From contig JAZSPR010000001.1 in NCBI GenBank assembly GCA_045537555.1, forward strand, positions 1 to 26,899: DNA of 26,899 bases, read 5' to 3'. The notes under the pieces were generated by a model, which saw only the letters and a list, made by a program, of their open reading frames with translations, was not told the origin of the DNA and ran no database searches. This document shows, piece by piece, positions 6,265-14,424 of this stretch. The position numbers were made by a program, and so were the translations under genes. Each line of letters opens with the position of its first letter. Within the stretch, counting starts at the first letter, position 1. This DNA is from UBA1081 sp045537555 (GTDB lineage: Bacteria > Bacillota > Clostridia > Oscillospirales > Acutalibacteraceae).

Positions 6265-8043
6265 TTACTTAAGTGCAGCCTTAAGAGTTTCAAGTTCATT
6301 AACAAGAGTTGCGGGGATCTTGTCACCGAACTTTGCATAGAACTCTTCGATACCCTTTGTTTCTTCTGCCCAAAGTGATGCATCAACTTCAAGAATGCTC
6401 TTGAGAGTTTCAAGTGAAACTTCGTCTTCGATACCTTCGATATTGATATCTTCTGCGTAAGGAACATAACCGATTGCTGTTTCCTTAGCATCAACCTTGC
6501 CGTCACATCTGTTGAGAATCCATTCAAGAACACGAAGGTTGTCACCGAAACCGGGCCACATGAAGTTGCCTTCGTCGTCCTTACGGAACCAGTTAACATT
6601 GAAGAACTTGGGAGCCTTGTCTTCATCAAGACCTGCACCGATGTTGATCCAATGCTGCCAGTAATCAGCCATATTGTAGCCGCAGAAAGGAAGCATAGCC
6701 ATGGGATCACGACGAACAACACCTACTGCACCTGCAGCTGCAGCTGTTGTTTCAGAAGCCATGATTGAACCAACAAATACACCGTTGTTCCAGCTCTTTG
6801 CCTGATAAACCAGAGGAGCAAGCTTTGCACGTCTGCCGCCGAATACGAATGCTGAAACGGGAACACCCTGTGCATTTTCAAATTCGCTGCTCAGACAAGG
6901 ACAATTTGCTGTGGGAGCAGTAAATCTTGAGTTGGGATGTGCACCCTTTTCTGTTGATTCTGCACCGTTCCAGGGATTGCCGAGCCAGTCGTTAGCGTTA
7001 ACGGGAGGATTCTTGTCAAGGCCTTCCCACCAAACTGTATTATTTTCAAGGTTGTGAACAACGTTTGTGAAGATTGTACCCTGTTTTGTTGAAAGAAGAG
7101 CATTGGGGTTTGACTTCATGTTTGTACCGGGAGCAACACCGAAGAAGCCGTTTTCGGGGTTGATAGCATAAAGTCTGCCATCTTCACCCTTACGGATCCA
7201 TGAAATGTCGTCGCCGACACACCATACCTTGTAGCCGGCCTTCTGATATCCTTCGGGAGGAATAAGCATAGCAAGGTTTGTCTTACCGCAAGCTGAGGGG
7301 AATGCTGCACAGATATACTTAACTTCGCCCTGGGGATTTTCAACACCGAGGATGAGCATATGCTCTGCCTGCCAGCCTTCTTTCCAGCCCTGATATGAAG
7401 CAATACGGAGTGCGAAACACTTCTTGCCGAGAAGAACGTTTCCGCCGTAACCTGAGTTAACTGAGATAATTGTATTATCCTGAGGGAAATGACAGATCCA
7501 TCTCTTATCCTGATCGATGTCACATTTACAGTGAAGACCACGAACCCAGTCATTGCTGTCACCAAGAACTTCAAGAACATTCTTGCCGACTCTTGTCATA
7601 ATAACCATGTTGAGAACAACATAGATTGAGTCTGTAAGTTCAATACCGGCCTTTGAGAAAGGTGAACCAACGGGACCCATTGAATAAGGAATAACATACA
7701 TTGTTCTGCCCTTATAGCTGTCTTTAGCTATATCATAAAGCATTTCATAACACTTTGAGGGCTCCATCCAATGGTTTGTGGGGCCTGCCTCTTCTTCTGT
7801 AGGAGTACAGATGAGTGTTCTGTCTTCTACACGAGCAACGTCGTTGGGTTTTGTTCTGTGAAGATAGCACTCGGGAAGAAGTTCATCGTTAAGCTTGATC
7901 ATTTCGCCTGTTGAACAAGCTTCTGCACGGAGTGCATCGATCTGCTCTTTTGAACCGTCAATCCAAACGATTTTGTCGGGGTTTACAAGTTCTGCTTTTT
8001 CTTTGATCCATTCAAGAATGGACTTGTTTGTGGTAAGCTCCAT
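6265..8043 (-). CDS. pckG: Phosphoenolpyruvate carboxykinase (GTP)
   Basis: A 592-residue cytoplasmic enzyme interconverting oxaloacetate plus GTP with PEP, CO2 and GDP. It is the GTP class: the P-loop is FPSACGKTNLAM (residues 248-259), and RTMYVIPYSMGPVGSPFSK, ISVNSGYGGNVLLGKKC and FGGRRAK are characteristic. Length is normal. The start is fixed by AAGGAGAG (8053-8060) ten bases upstream. It is followed by a terminator at 6222-6252. In fermentative anaerobes the enzyme can run in the PEP-carboxylating direction as well as in gluconeogenesis; the sequence does not say which. It lies 111 bases after tsaD on the same strand and may have its own weak promoter. Confidence 0.97.
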   Translation of the reverse strand: MELTTNKSILEWIKEKAELVNPDKIVWIDGSKEQIDALRAEACSTGEMIKLNDELLPECYLHRTKPNDVARVEDRTLICTPTEEEAGPTNHWMEPSKCYEMLYDIAKDSYKGRTMYVIPYSMGPVGSPFSKAGIELTDSIYVVLNMVIMTRVGKNVLEVLGDSNDWVRGLHCKCDIDQDKRWICHFPQDNTIISVNSGYGGNVLLGKKCFALRIASYQGWKEGWQAEHMLILGVENPQGEVKYICAAFPSACGKTNLAMLIPPEGYQKAGYKVWCVGDDISWIRKGEDGRLYAINPENGFFGVAPGTNMKSNPNALLSTKQGTIFTNVVHNLENNTVWWEGLDKNPPVNANDWLGNPWNGAESTEKGAHPNSRFTAPTANCPCLSSEFENAQGVPVSAFVFGGRRAKLAPLVYQAKSWNNGVFVGSIMASETTAAAAGAVGVVRRDPMAMLPFCGYNMADYWQHWINIGAGLDEDKAPKFFNVNWFRKDDEGNFMWPGFGDNLRVLEWILNRCDGKVDAKETAIGYVPYAEDINIEGIEDEVSLETLKSILEVDASLWAEETKGIEEFYAKFGDKIPATLVNELETLKAALK

Positions 8044-8101
8044 TAAATATATCTCTCCTTTTGGATTAATTTACAAATTATTTTTTACAATTTTAACAAA
8101 T

Positions 8102-8128
8102 TTTATACAATATTTTTGTGACTGTAAA
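8102..8128 (-). promoter_or_regulatory. Possible pckG promoter
   Basis: Reading minus, TTTACA (8123-8128) and TATAAA (8102-8107) are 15 bases apart, shorter than ideal. The tsaD-pckG gap is very AT-rich and has no convincing terminator, so read-through from the tsaD operon is also possible. Confidence 0.3.
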
Positions 8129-8154
8129 AATAAGCCAAAATCATATTTATATTA

Positions 8155-9174
8155 TCATTTTTCGGGGTTTTTGTCAATACCTAAAGAGGCAATTGCGTTA
8201 AGATTTTCCTTGCCAATATGTCCTGCTTTGTATTCATAAAAAGCCTGTGAACCGACCATTGCCGCATTATCACCGCAGAGAGATAATTCAGGCATATAAA
8301 GCTCAAGATTGTTCTTTTTGCAGAGCTTATCAAGTTCTCGTCTGAGAACAGAATTAGCAGAAACACCGCCTGCAACAACAATCTTTTTCTGACCTGTAAT
8401 TTCTGCGGCTCTCATAAGATTTTCGGTAAGACAGCCGACGACAGCTGAAATATATGATGCACCGAGGTCTTCAACACTTATAGTTTCACCTTTCTGTGAT
8501 GCATTATGTATAATATTGATTACAGATGTTTTAAGACCTGAAAAACTGAAATCAAGGGGTGAACCGTCAATTCTCGGATGAGGGAATTTATAAGCATCGG
8601 GATTGCCGTCTTTTGCAAGTTTATCAAGGTTTGCTCCGCCGGGGTAAGGTACACCCATTGCCCTTGCGGCTTTATCAAGACACTCTCCTGCCGCATCGTC
8701 ACGGGTTCTGCCGATAATCTCAAAATCAGTATAGCTTTTTACGTTAATAATATGACTGTGACCGCCTGATACCACAAGCGAAAGAAATGGCGGTTCAAGT
8801 TCTGCATGTGAAATGTAGTTTGCGGCAATATGTGAACGGAGATGATGCACGGGGATAAGAGGCTTCCCTGTTGCGAAAGCCAAACCTTTTGCAAAATTTA
8901 CACCTACAAGCAAAGCCCCTATAAGACCGGGAGCATATGTAACACCGATTGCATCAATGGAATCATAAGTACATCCTGCATCTTTTAATGCTTTTTCAAC
9001 GACCCATGAAATATTCTCAGAGTGTCTTCTTGAAGCGATTTCGGGTACTACACCGCCGTATAATTTATGTTCATCAACCTGTGACGATATAACACTTGAG
9101 AGGACTTTTCTGCCGTCTTCTACGACAGAAGCCGCAGTTTCATCACAGGATGATTCAATTGCTAAAATTTTCAT
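8155..9174 (-). CDS. tsaD: tRNA N6-adenosine threonylcarbamoyltransferase
   Basis: A 339-residue Kae1/YgjD-family protein that transfers the threonylcarbamoyl group to A37 of ANN-decoding tRNAs, working with TsaB and TsaE (neither is in this window). The N-terminus MKILAIESSCDETAASVV and the metal motif HHLRSH (His111, His115) are canonical, as are SGGHSHI and VAGGVSANSVLR. Its ATG overlaps the stop of the phosphatase-RimI gene (ATGA, 9171-9174), giving translational coupling. In many Firmicutes the order is tsaE-tsaB-rimI-tsaD; here the rimI domain keeps that position but is part of a fusion. Confidence 0.97.
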   Translation of the reverse strand: MKILAIESSCDETAASVVEDGRKVLSSVISSQVDEHKLYGGVVPEIASRRHSENISWVVEKALKDAGCTYDSIDAIGVTYAPGLIGALLVGVNFAKGLAFATGKPLIPVHHLRSHIAANYISHAELEPPFLSLVVSGGHSHIINVKSYTDFEIIGRTRDDAAGECLDKAARAMGVPYPGGANLDKLAKDGNPDAYKFPHPRIDGSPLDFSFSGLKTSVINIIHNASQKGETISVEDLGASYISAVVGCLTENLMRAAEITGQKKIVVAGGVSANSVLRRELDKLCKKNNLELYMPELSLCGDNAAMVGSQAFYEYKAGHIGKENLNAIASLGIDKNPEK

Positions 9175-10037
9175 AAATTTTCTTCCTTAAAATATTTAGT
9201 CATTATATAAGCATCTTCTGTGGGTTTTGAGTAAAAATTTTTTCTGATGCCAAGAGTTACAAAACCCATTTTTTCGTATAGTTTCTGAGCAGGTATGTTT
9301 GACACTCTGACTTCAAGTGATAATGAGTCACATCGTTTATATTCACAGTAATCAGACAGATAATTTACAAGTCTTTTACCTATTCCCCGTCTGCGCAAAT
9401 TATTGTCACTTGCGATTGTACAAAGGAAGGCTTCGGGAGGAATTATCTGAGCACAGACATATCCGACGGGTTTATCGAGATATTTTTCAACATAACAGAT
9501 TGATAATTCATTTTCAAGTTCTTCAGCAAAAGATTGTTCGCTCCATGGTTCAGAGAAGTTATTTCTTTCAATCTCTGCAACGAGAGGAATGTCATCATGT
9601 TCCATGAGTGATGTAGAAAAGAATAAATCAGAAGAAAGAAGTTTGTCTAATTCTTCTTCAATCTGGTTTGCGCAATCCCTGTAAACTTCAATATTTCCGC
9701 CATAAGGGTCGTCTATGCCGTTTCCGAGAAGAATGGCTTTTTCACCGGCAACAAGCTCGATTATACCGTAATTATATCTGTCCATACAAATAATATAATC
9801 ACAAAGCTCAATTGCATAATTGCTGATTATTCTTGAACGATGTTTACTTAAGTCAATATTAAAATCTGTTCTGAGAATTTCAACCGCTTTTTCATTTGCT
9901 GTATCTCCTGTCATTGCATTTATGCCAAAACTTGCAACAGAACAATAATTTCTGTATTCTTTTATTTTTTCTTTAAAAATTGCTTCTGCCATAGGGCTTC
10001 TGCAAGTGTTACCTGAGCATACAAAAGCGATATTCAT
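9171..10037 (-). CDS. Fusion: LMW (arginine-type) protein phosphatase plus RimI-like N-acetyltransferase
   Basis: A 288-residue protein with two complete domains. Residues 1 to about 135 are a low-molecular-weight phosphatase: P-loop CSGNTCRSP (Cys7-Arg13) and catalytic Asp110 in DDPYG. Thr11 in the loop is the residue that marks protein-arginine phosphatases such as B. subtilis YwlE, rather than the Ile common in tyrosine phosphatases. Residues from about 143 to the end are a RimI-type GNAT domain: NNFSEPWS near its start, acetyl-CoA motif RRRGIG (215-220), and EVRVSNIPAQKLYEKMGF. RimI-type enzymes acetylate protein N-termini, classically ribosomal protein S18. The reading frame is continuous, with no stop or shift at the join. 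It sits 6 bases after polA with AAAGGGTGA as binding site, and overlaps tsaD. The fusion is clear; whether it is processed is unknown. Confidence 0.88.
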   Translation of the reverse strand: MNIAFVCSGNTCRSPMAEAIFKEKIKEYRNYCSVASFGINAMTGDTANEKAVEILRTDFNIDLSKHRSRIISNYAIELCDYIICMDRYNYGIIELVAGEKAILLGNGIDDPYGGNIEVYRDCANQIEEELDKLLSSDLFFSTSLMEHDDIPLVAEIERNNFSEPWSEQSFAEELENELSICYVEKYLDKPVGYVCAQIIPPEAFLCTIASDNNLRRRGIGKRLVNYLSDYCEYKRCDSLSLEVRVSNIPAQKLYEKMGFVTLGIRKNFYSKPTEDAYIMTKYFKEENL

Positions 10038-10043
10038 ATCATC

Positions 10044-12593
10044 TCACCCTTTTGCATCATACCAAGTCTTACCGATGTGAGCATCAACGGAAAGTTTGAC
10101 AGAAAGAGAAACTGCATTTTCCATTTCTTCAACAAGAATTGTTTTTGCTTTTTCTGCCTCATCTTCGGGAGCTTCTATAATTAATTCATCGTGGACTTGC
10201 ATTATAAGTTTTGATTTCATATTCTCATTTCTGAGGCGATCAAATACTTTGACCATGGCAATTTTTATTATATCTGCAGCTGTACCCTGAATTGGCATAT
10301 TACGTGCAACTCTTTCACCAAAAGCACGTTGTATAGCATTTGTGGCGGAGAGTTCGGGCAGATATCTTCTTCTGCCGAAAAGTGTTGTTACATATCCTTT
10401 GTTTTTTGCATCAAGGATAATATCATCCATGTATTTTCTGACACCCGAGTAATGATTAAGATAATTTTCGATATATTTCTTTGCTTCATATACTGCAACA
10501 CCGATGTCTTTGCTGAGTGAAAATGCTCCGATTCCGTAAACAATGCCGAAATTAACAGCTTTTGCACGGCTTCGCATAACGGATGTTACCATTTCAAGAG
10601 GCATGTTAAAAACCTGAGATGCTGTAATAGAATGAATATCATTGTAATTATTGAATGCATCAATCATATTTTTATCGTCAGCAATTGCGGCGAGAACACG
10701 GAGTTCAATCTGAGAATAGTCTGCATCAATAAGAACATTACCTTCATCACAAGTGAAATATTTTCTGAGTTCTCTTCCGAGTTCCTGTCTTACAGGGATG
10801 TTCTGAAGATTTGGTTCTGTAGATGATAATCTGCCTGTTCTGGTTTCGGTCTGCTGGAATGTTGAATGAATTCTTCCGTCAGAGTCAACAACTTTAAGAA
10901 GTCCGTCACAATAGGTTGATTTCAGCTTCTGAATTGTTCTGTATTCAAGAATTGCCGGAATTATCGGATGTTCAGTATAAAGACTTTCAAGAACATCAGC
11001 ATTGGTCGAATAACCTGTTTTTGTTTTCTTCTTTGCAGGCAACCCGAGTTTTTCAAAAAGAACAACACCAAGTTGTTTTGGAGAGTTAATATTGAATTCT
11101 TTACCTGAAAATCCGTAAATTGTATTGACAAGTTCTGTTATTTTATTTTCAAGAATTACACCGTAATCGTGAATTCCCTTAAAATCGACTTTAAATCCGT
11201 CAATTTCCATTGTAGAAAGAACTTCGGAAAGCGGAATTTCGATTTCATGTAACAATTTTTCAGAATTATTATCAATAATTAATTCATTGAGTTTTCTTGT
11301 AAGTTCACGCATAACAGCAGAATCTTTAACAAGTGAATTATCAGAATCAATCTCGCTGGATGTTTTATATATGTCAGCAAGAACATTAATCGGATATTCT
11401 GATGAATTAGGATTCAGAAGATATGCCGCAAGCAGAATATCAAACTCAATATTTTTAACATCAATGTTATTTTTTATGCAATAAGAATACAGTCTTTTGC
11501 AGTCATAAGTATATTTTTTTATTTTATCATCTGATAAAAAAGGTATTATTTCGGTAAAATCAATTTTTGTAATGCAATCATCAAAACTGATATATGCAGT
11601 CGAAAATATTTCATCGCATAAGAAATATAATTCATTATCATTTTTGATTCTGTTAAAAATTTCATTATTATCAAGCTTGCAAAAATTTATTTTAACAGTT
11701 GTGGAATCAGTATTGACAATAACTGTATCACGAAGACCGAGTTTATCAATAAACTTCTGCATTTCAAGTTCTGTCAGAATTGTTTTTGTTGCCTGTTCAT
11801 CAAGTTTAGCTGGAATATAAGCATTATAATCTGTTTCAACAGGTGCATCAGTTCTGATAGTTCCGAGGGTACGGCTGATAAAAGCTAAGTCTTTGCCGGA
11901 TTCAAGTTTATTTCTTACAGATTTTGTAAATTCAAGATTATCAAAATTTTCATAAATATAGTCGATTGAACCGTATTTTTTTATCAGGTCAGTTGCAGTT
12001 TTTTCACCAATGCCCTGAACACCGGGAATATTATCCGATGCATCTCCCATAAGAGCTTTTACATCAATAAGTTTTTTCGGTTCAACACCTTTATCTTCAA
12101 TTATCTTATTAATATCATAAACAATTGTCTCGGTTTTTCCTGCCTTGGGTGCAGCAAGCAGAACATTGATTTTTTCATCAACAAGTTGAAGAGAATCTCT
12201 GTCACCTGTTGCAATATAACAGAAATCACCGTCTTTACAACTTTTTGCAAGTGTACCGATAATATCATCAGCTTCCCAACCTGCACATTCAATGAGCTTA
12301 TAACCCATTGCGGAAAGCAGTTCTTTAAGAACAGGCATCTGCTGTGCAAGTTCATCAGGCATACCTTTTCGGTTTCCTTTATATTCCGCAAACATTTCAT
12401 GTCTGAAAGTCGGTGCTTTGACATCGAATGCAATTGCAACAGCTTCAGGATTATAATGTTCCTTTAAAGAGAATAAGATATTAAGAAAGCCGAAAATACC
12501 GTTTGTAAATCTACCGTCTTTGGTAGACAGAAGTTTTATTCCGTAAAATGCTCTGTTGACAATACTGTTACCGTCAAGCACAAGTAATTTCAT
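10044..12593 (-). CDS. polA: DNA polymerase I, with degenerate 3'-5' exonuclease domain
   Basis: An 849-residue family A polymerase for Okazaki-fragment processing and repair synthesis. The N-terminal 5' nuclease includes DGNSIVNRAFYG, ECAGWEADDIIGTLAK and GDASDNIPGVQGIGEKTA. The polymerase domain has motif A DADYSQIELRVLA (near residue 625), motif B RSRAKAVNFGIVYG and motif C QVHDELI (799-805). The middle domain is present, but the exonuclease residues are not: no DTE-like motif I and no Y-x3-D motif III are visible, only a possible YD of motif II. It therefore probably lacks proofreading, as in Bacillus and Thermus enzymes. The ATG at 12591-12593 has AAAGG about 10 bases upstream. It is the first gene of the unit continuing into the phosphatase-RimI fusion and tsaD. 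Confidence 0.96.
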   Translation of the reverse strand: MKLLVLDGNSIVNRAFYGIKLLSTKDGRFTNGIFGFLNILFSLKEHYNPEAVAIAFDVKAPTFRHEMFAEYKGNRKGMPDELAQQMPVLKELLSAMGYKLIECAGWEADDIIGTLAKSCKDGDFCYIATGDRDSLQLVDEKINVLLAAPKAGKTETIVYDINKIIEDKGVEPKKLIDVKALMGDASDNIPGVQGIGEKTATDLIKKYGSIDYIYENFDNLEFTKSVRNKLESGKDLAFISRTLGTIRTDAPVETDYNAYIPAKLDEQATKTILTELEMQKFIDKLGLRDTVIVNTDSTTVKINFCKLDNNEIFNRIKNDNELYFLCDEIFSTAYISFDDCITKIDFTEIIPFLSDDKIKKYTYDCKRLYSYCIKNNIDVKNIEFDILLAAYLLNPNSSEYPINVLADIYKTSSEIDSDNSLVKDSAVMRELTRKLNELIIDNNSEKLLHEIEIPLSEVLSTMEIDGFKVDFKGIHDYGVILENKITELVNTIYGFSGKEFNINSPKQLGVVLFEKLGLPAKKKTKTGYSTNADVLESLYTEHPIIPAILEYRTIQKLKSTYCDGLLKVVDSDGRIHSTFQQTETRTGRLSSTEPNLQNIPVRQELGRELRKYFTCDEGNVLIDADYSQIELRVLAAIADDKNMIDAFNNYNDIHSITASQVFNMPLEMVTSVMRSRAKAVNFGIVYGIGAFSLSKDIGVAVYEAKKYIENYLNHYSGVRKYMDDIILDAKNKGYVTTLFGRRRYLPELSATNAIQRAFGERVARNMPIQGTAADIIKIAMVKVFDRLRNENMKSKLIMQVHDELIIEAPEDEAEKAKTILVEEMENAVSLSVKLSVDAHIGKTWYDAKG

Positions 12594-12627
12594 GTATATC
12601 AGACCTTTCGTCTCCGCAATTATTTTT

Positions 12628-12655
12628 ATTATAACATATTTTTTTAAAAAAGTAA
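12628..12655 (-). promoter_or_regulatory. Promoter of polA operon
   Basis: A perfect TATAAT on the minus strand (12628-12633) is preceded by TTACTT (12650-12655) with a 16-base gap. The start is near 12621, giving a leader of about 28 bases. It is divergent from the dusB promoter in the same 118-bp gap. Confidence 0.6.
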
Positions 12656-12674
12656 TGCAATTATCAAAAAAATA

Positions 12675-12683
12675 TGCTAAAAT
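12675..12683 (+). promoter_or_regulatory. Extended -10 promoter of dusB
   Basis: TGCTAAAAT (12675-12683) is an extended -10 element. The best -35 at 17 bases (ATGCAA, 12655-12660) is poor, which extended -10 promoters tolerate. The start is near 12690, about 22 bases before the ATG. Confidence 0.5.
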
Positions 12684-12711
12684 ATTAAAAAAAAATTAAG
12701 GTTGGTTATTA

Positions 12712-13677
12712 ATGTATATCGGAAAAATTGAAATAGAAAAAACTGCTGCATTAGCCCCTATGGCAGGTGTTGCCGATAAAACATTCAGAGAACTTTGCAA
12801 AGGATTCGGTGCCGCATATACAGTCAGCGAAATGGTTAGTGCAAAAGGTGTTTCAATGGGTGACAGAAAATCGGAAGAACTTATGACTGTATCAGATATT
12901 GAACATCCGTGTGCAATTCAGATTTTCGGTAATGAACCCGAAACAATGGCACAGGCGGCTCTTACTGCTCTTAAAATGAATGCCGATATAATTGATATAA
13001 ATATGGGGTGTCCCGCTCCGAAAATAATCAAAGGCGGTGCAGGAAGCAGATTAATGCTCAATCCTGAACTTGCTGGAAAAATTATAAACGCAGTTTCATC
13101 TGCGGTTAATATTCCTGTAACCGTAAAAATCAGAAGCGGTTGGGATGAAAGTTCAATCAATGCAGTTCAGATGGCTGAAATTGCTGAAAAAAACGGTGCT
13201 GCAGCAATCACAGTTCACGGCAGAACAAAAGAACAGATGTATGCCCCTCCTGTGAATACCAAAATAATAAGCGAAGTGAAAAAAGCTGTTTCAATTCCTG
13301 TCATAGGTAACGGAGATATAACAGATGTATTTTCAGCTGCAAAAATGTATGAATTAACAGGTTGTGACCTTATAATGGTTGGCAGAGGTGCTCTCGGAAA
13401 GCCATGGCTTTTTCAGCAAATTTCCGCATATATGAAAAATGAAGTAATTATTCCTGATCCTCCCGTTTCTCAGAGAATGCTGATAATGCTGAAACATATT
13501 GAAAATATTTGTAATGAACGTGGTGTTAAAATCGGTATCAGAGAAGCAAGAAAACATGCGTTATGGTATACAAAAGGACTTCGAGGGGCTACGGAATACA
13601 GACGACAGATGTCTACACTCGAAAGTATTGAACAACTTCAGGAAATCGCTTTCAGAATTACAAAAGAAAATGAATAA
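12712..13677 (+). CDS. dusB: tRNA-dihydrouridine synthase (DusB family)
   Basis: A 321-residue flavoenzyme that reduces uridine to dihydrouridine in tRNA using FMN and NADPH. The TIM-barrel starts with LAPMAGVADKTFRELC. The catalytic Cys100 lies in NMGCPAPKI. FMN and phosphate contacts include VKIRSGWD, VHGRTKEQMY, GNGDI and MVGRGALGKPWLF, and a helical C-terminal tRNA-binding domain follows. Length is typical. It is a single-gene unit, divergent from polA and convergent with pflA; a shared terminator follows the stop. The ribosome binding site AAGG (12698-12701) is weak. DusB is the usual Firmicutes form, but exact target positions cannot be read from sequence. Confidence 0.95.
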   Translation: MYIGKIEIEKTAALAPMAGVADKTFRELCKGFGAAYTVSEMVSAKGVSMGDRKSEELMTVSDIEHPCAIQIFGNEPETMAQAALTALKMNADIIDINMGCPAPKIIKGGAGSRLMLNPELAGKIINAVSSAVNIPVTVKIRSGWDESSINAVQMAEIAEKNGAAAITVHGRTKEQMYAPPVNTKIISEVKKAVSIPVIGNGDITDVFSAAKMYELTGCDLIMVGRGALGKPWLFQQISAYMKNEVIIPDPPVSQRMLIMLKHIENICNERGVKIGIREARKHALWYTKGLRGATEYRRQMSTLESIEQLQEIAFRITKENE

Positions 13678-13683
13678 AAAAGC

Positions 13684-13724
13684 AACATCTTCAAAGCTGA
13701 ATACAGCAATGAAGATGTTTTTTT
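13684..13724. terminator. Bidirectional terminator between dusB and pflA
   Basis: A perfect 10-bp stem (13684-13693 with 13710-13719) encloses a small inner hairpin (GCTG-AATA-CAGC). On the plus strand it is followed by seven T (13718-13724); on the minus strand by GCTTTTTTATT. It serves convergent dusB and pflA and overlaps the pflA stop codon (13723-13725). Confidence 0.93.
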
Positions 13725-14424
13725 ATAAAAGTTTATTTAGTTCATCAATTGTAAATTTAGTCGGAACAGGAATGTTTTTAAACGGAAATTCAATTCCCAT
13801 ATCATCATACTTTACCTGACATATTTTTCGGAAAGGAAGAAGTTCAATACTATCGATGCATGAGTATTTTCCTTTGAGTTGTTTCAGAAAGTTCATTGTT
13901 TCAGCATTGTCATTAAGTGTGGGAATTGTGACTTGTCGTATAGTTACGGGAATTGCGTGTCTGTCAAGATGTTCAATGAATTCAAGCGGTTTCTTAATTG
14001 AACATCCGACATGTTTACGGTAAGATTCATCATCTGCATATTTTATATCTAGAAGAACACGGTCTGTCACTTCAAGAAGTCTATTTACATTTTCATTAAG
14101 AACCGAACCTGATGTATCAAAACAGGTGTTGATACCGTTTTTGTGACAAAGTGTAAAAAGTTCATAAGCAAATTCCGCTTGCAGGAGAGGTTCTCCGCCT
14201 GAGAGTGTTATTCCGCCTTTATTACCGAAATATTCACGGAAACGGAGCACCTTTTTAAGAATTTCCTCTGCTGTATATTCAGTACCCTGTGCAATATCCC
14301 ATGTATCGGGATTGTGACAGCAACTGCATCTGAGGTTACATCCCTGCATAAAAACAACAAATCTTATACCGGGTCCGTCCACAGTCCCGAGGGACTGGAA
14401 CGAATGAACTCTGCCTTTAATCAT
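13723..14424 (-). CDS. pflA: Pyruvate formate-lyase activating enzyme (radical SAM)
   Basis: A 233-residue radical SAM enzyme that installs the glycyl radical on PflB. It has the N-terminal signature RVHSFQSLGTVDGPGIRFVV. The [4Fe-4S] cluster motif CNLRCSCC has ligands Cys29, Cys33 and Cys36 (CX3CX2C); the extra Cys35 replaces the usual Tyr. TLSGGEPLLQ is the SAM-contacting GGE motif. Length is slightly under E. coli PflA (246). Its ATG overlaps the pflB stop by 4 bases (14421-14424), so the activase is translated by coupling to its substrate. Confidence 0.96.
   Translation of the reverse strand: MIKGRVHSFQSLGTVDGPGIRFVVFMQGCNLRCSCCHNPDTWDIAQGTEYTAEEILKKVLRFREYFGNKGGITLSGGEPLLQAEFAYELFTLCHKNGINTCFDTSGSVLNENVNRLLEVTDRVLLDIKYADDESYRKHVGCSIKKPLEFIEHLDRHAIPVTIRQVTIPTLNDNAETMNFLKQLKGKYSCIDSIELLPFRKICQVKYDDMGIEFPFKNIPVPTKFTIDELNKLL

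Noticed and set aside
6186..6722. 178-codon minus-strand frame overlapping the end of pckG
   Set aside because: Same strand, other frame as well-supported pckG, and it runs through the pckG terminator.
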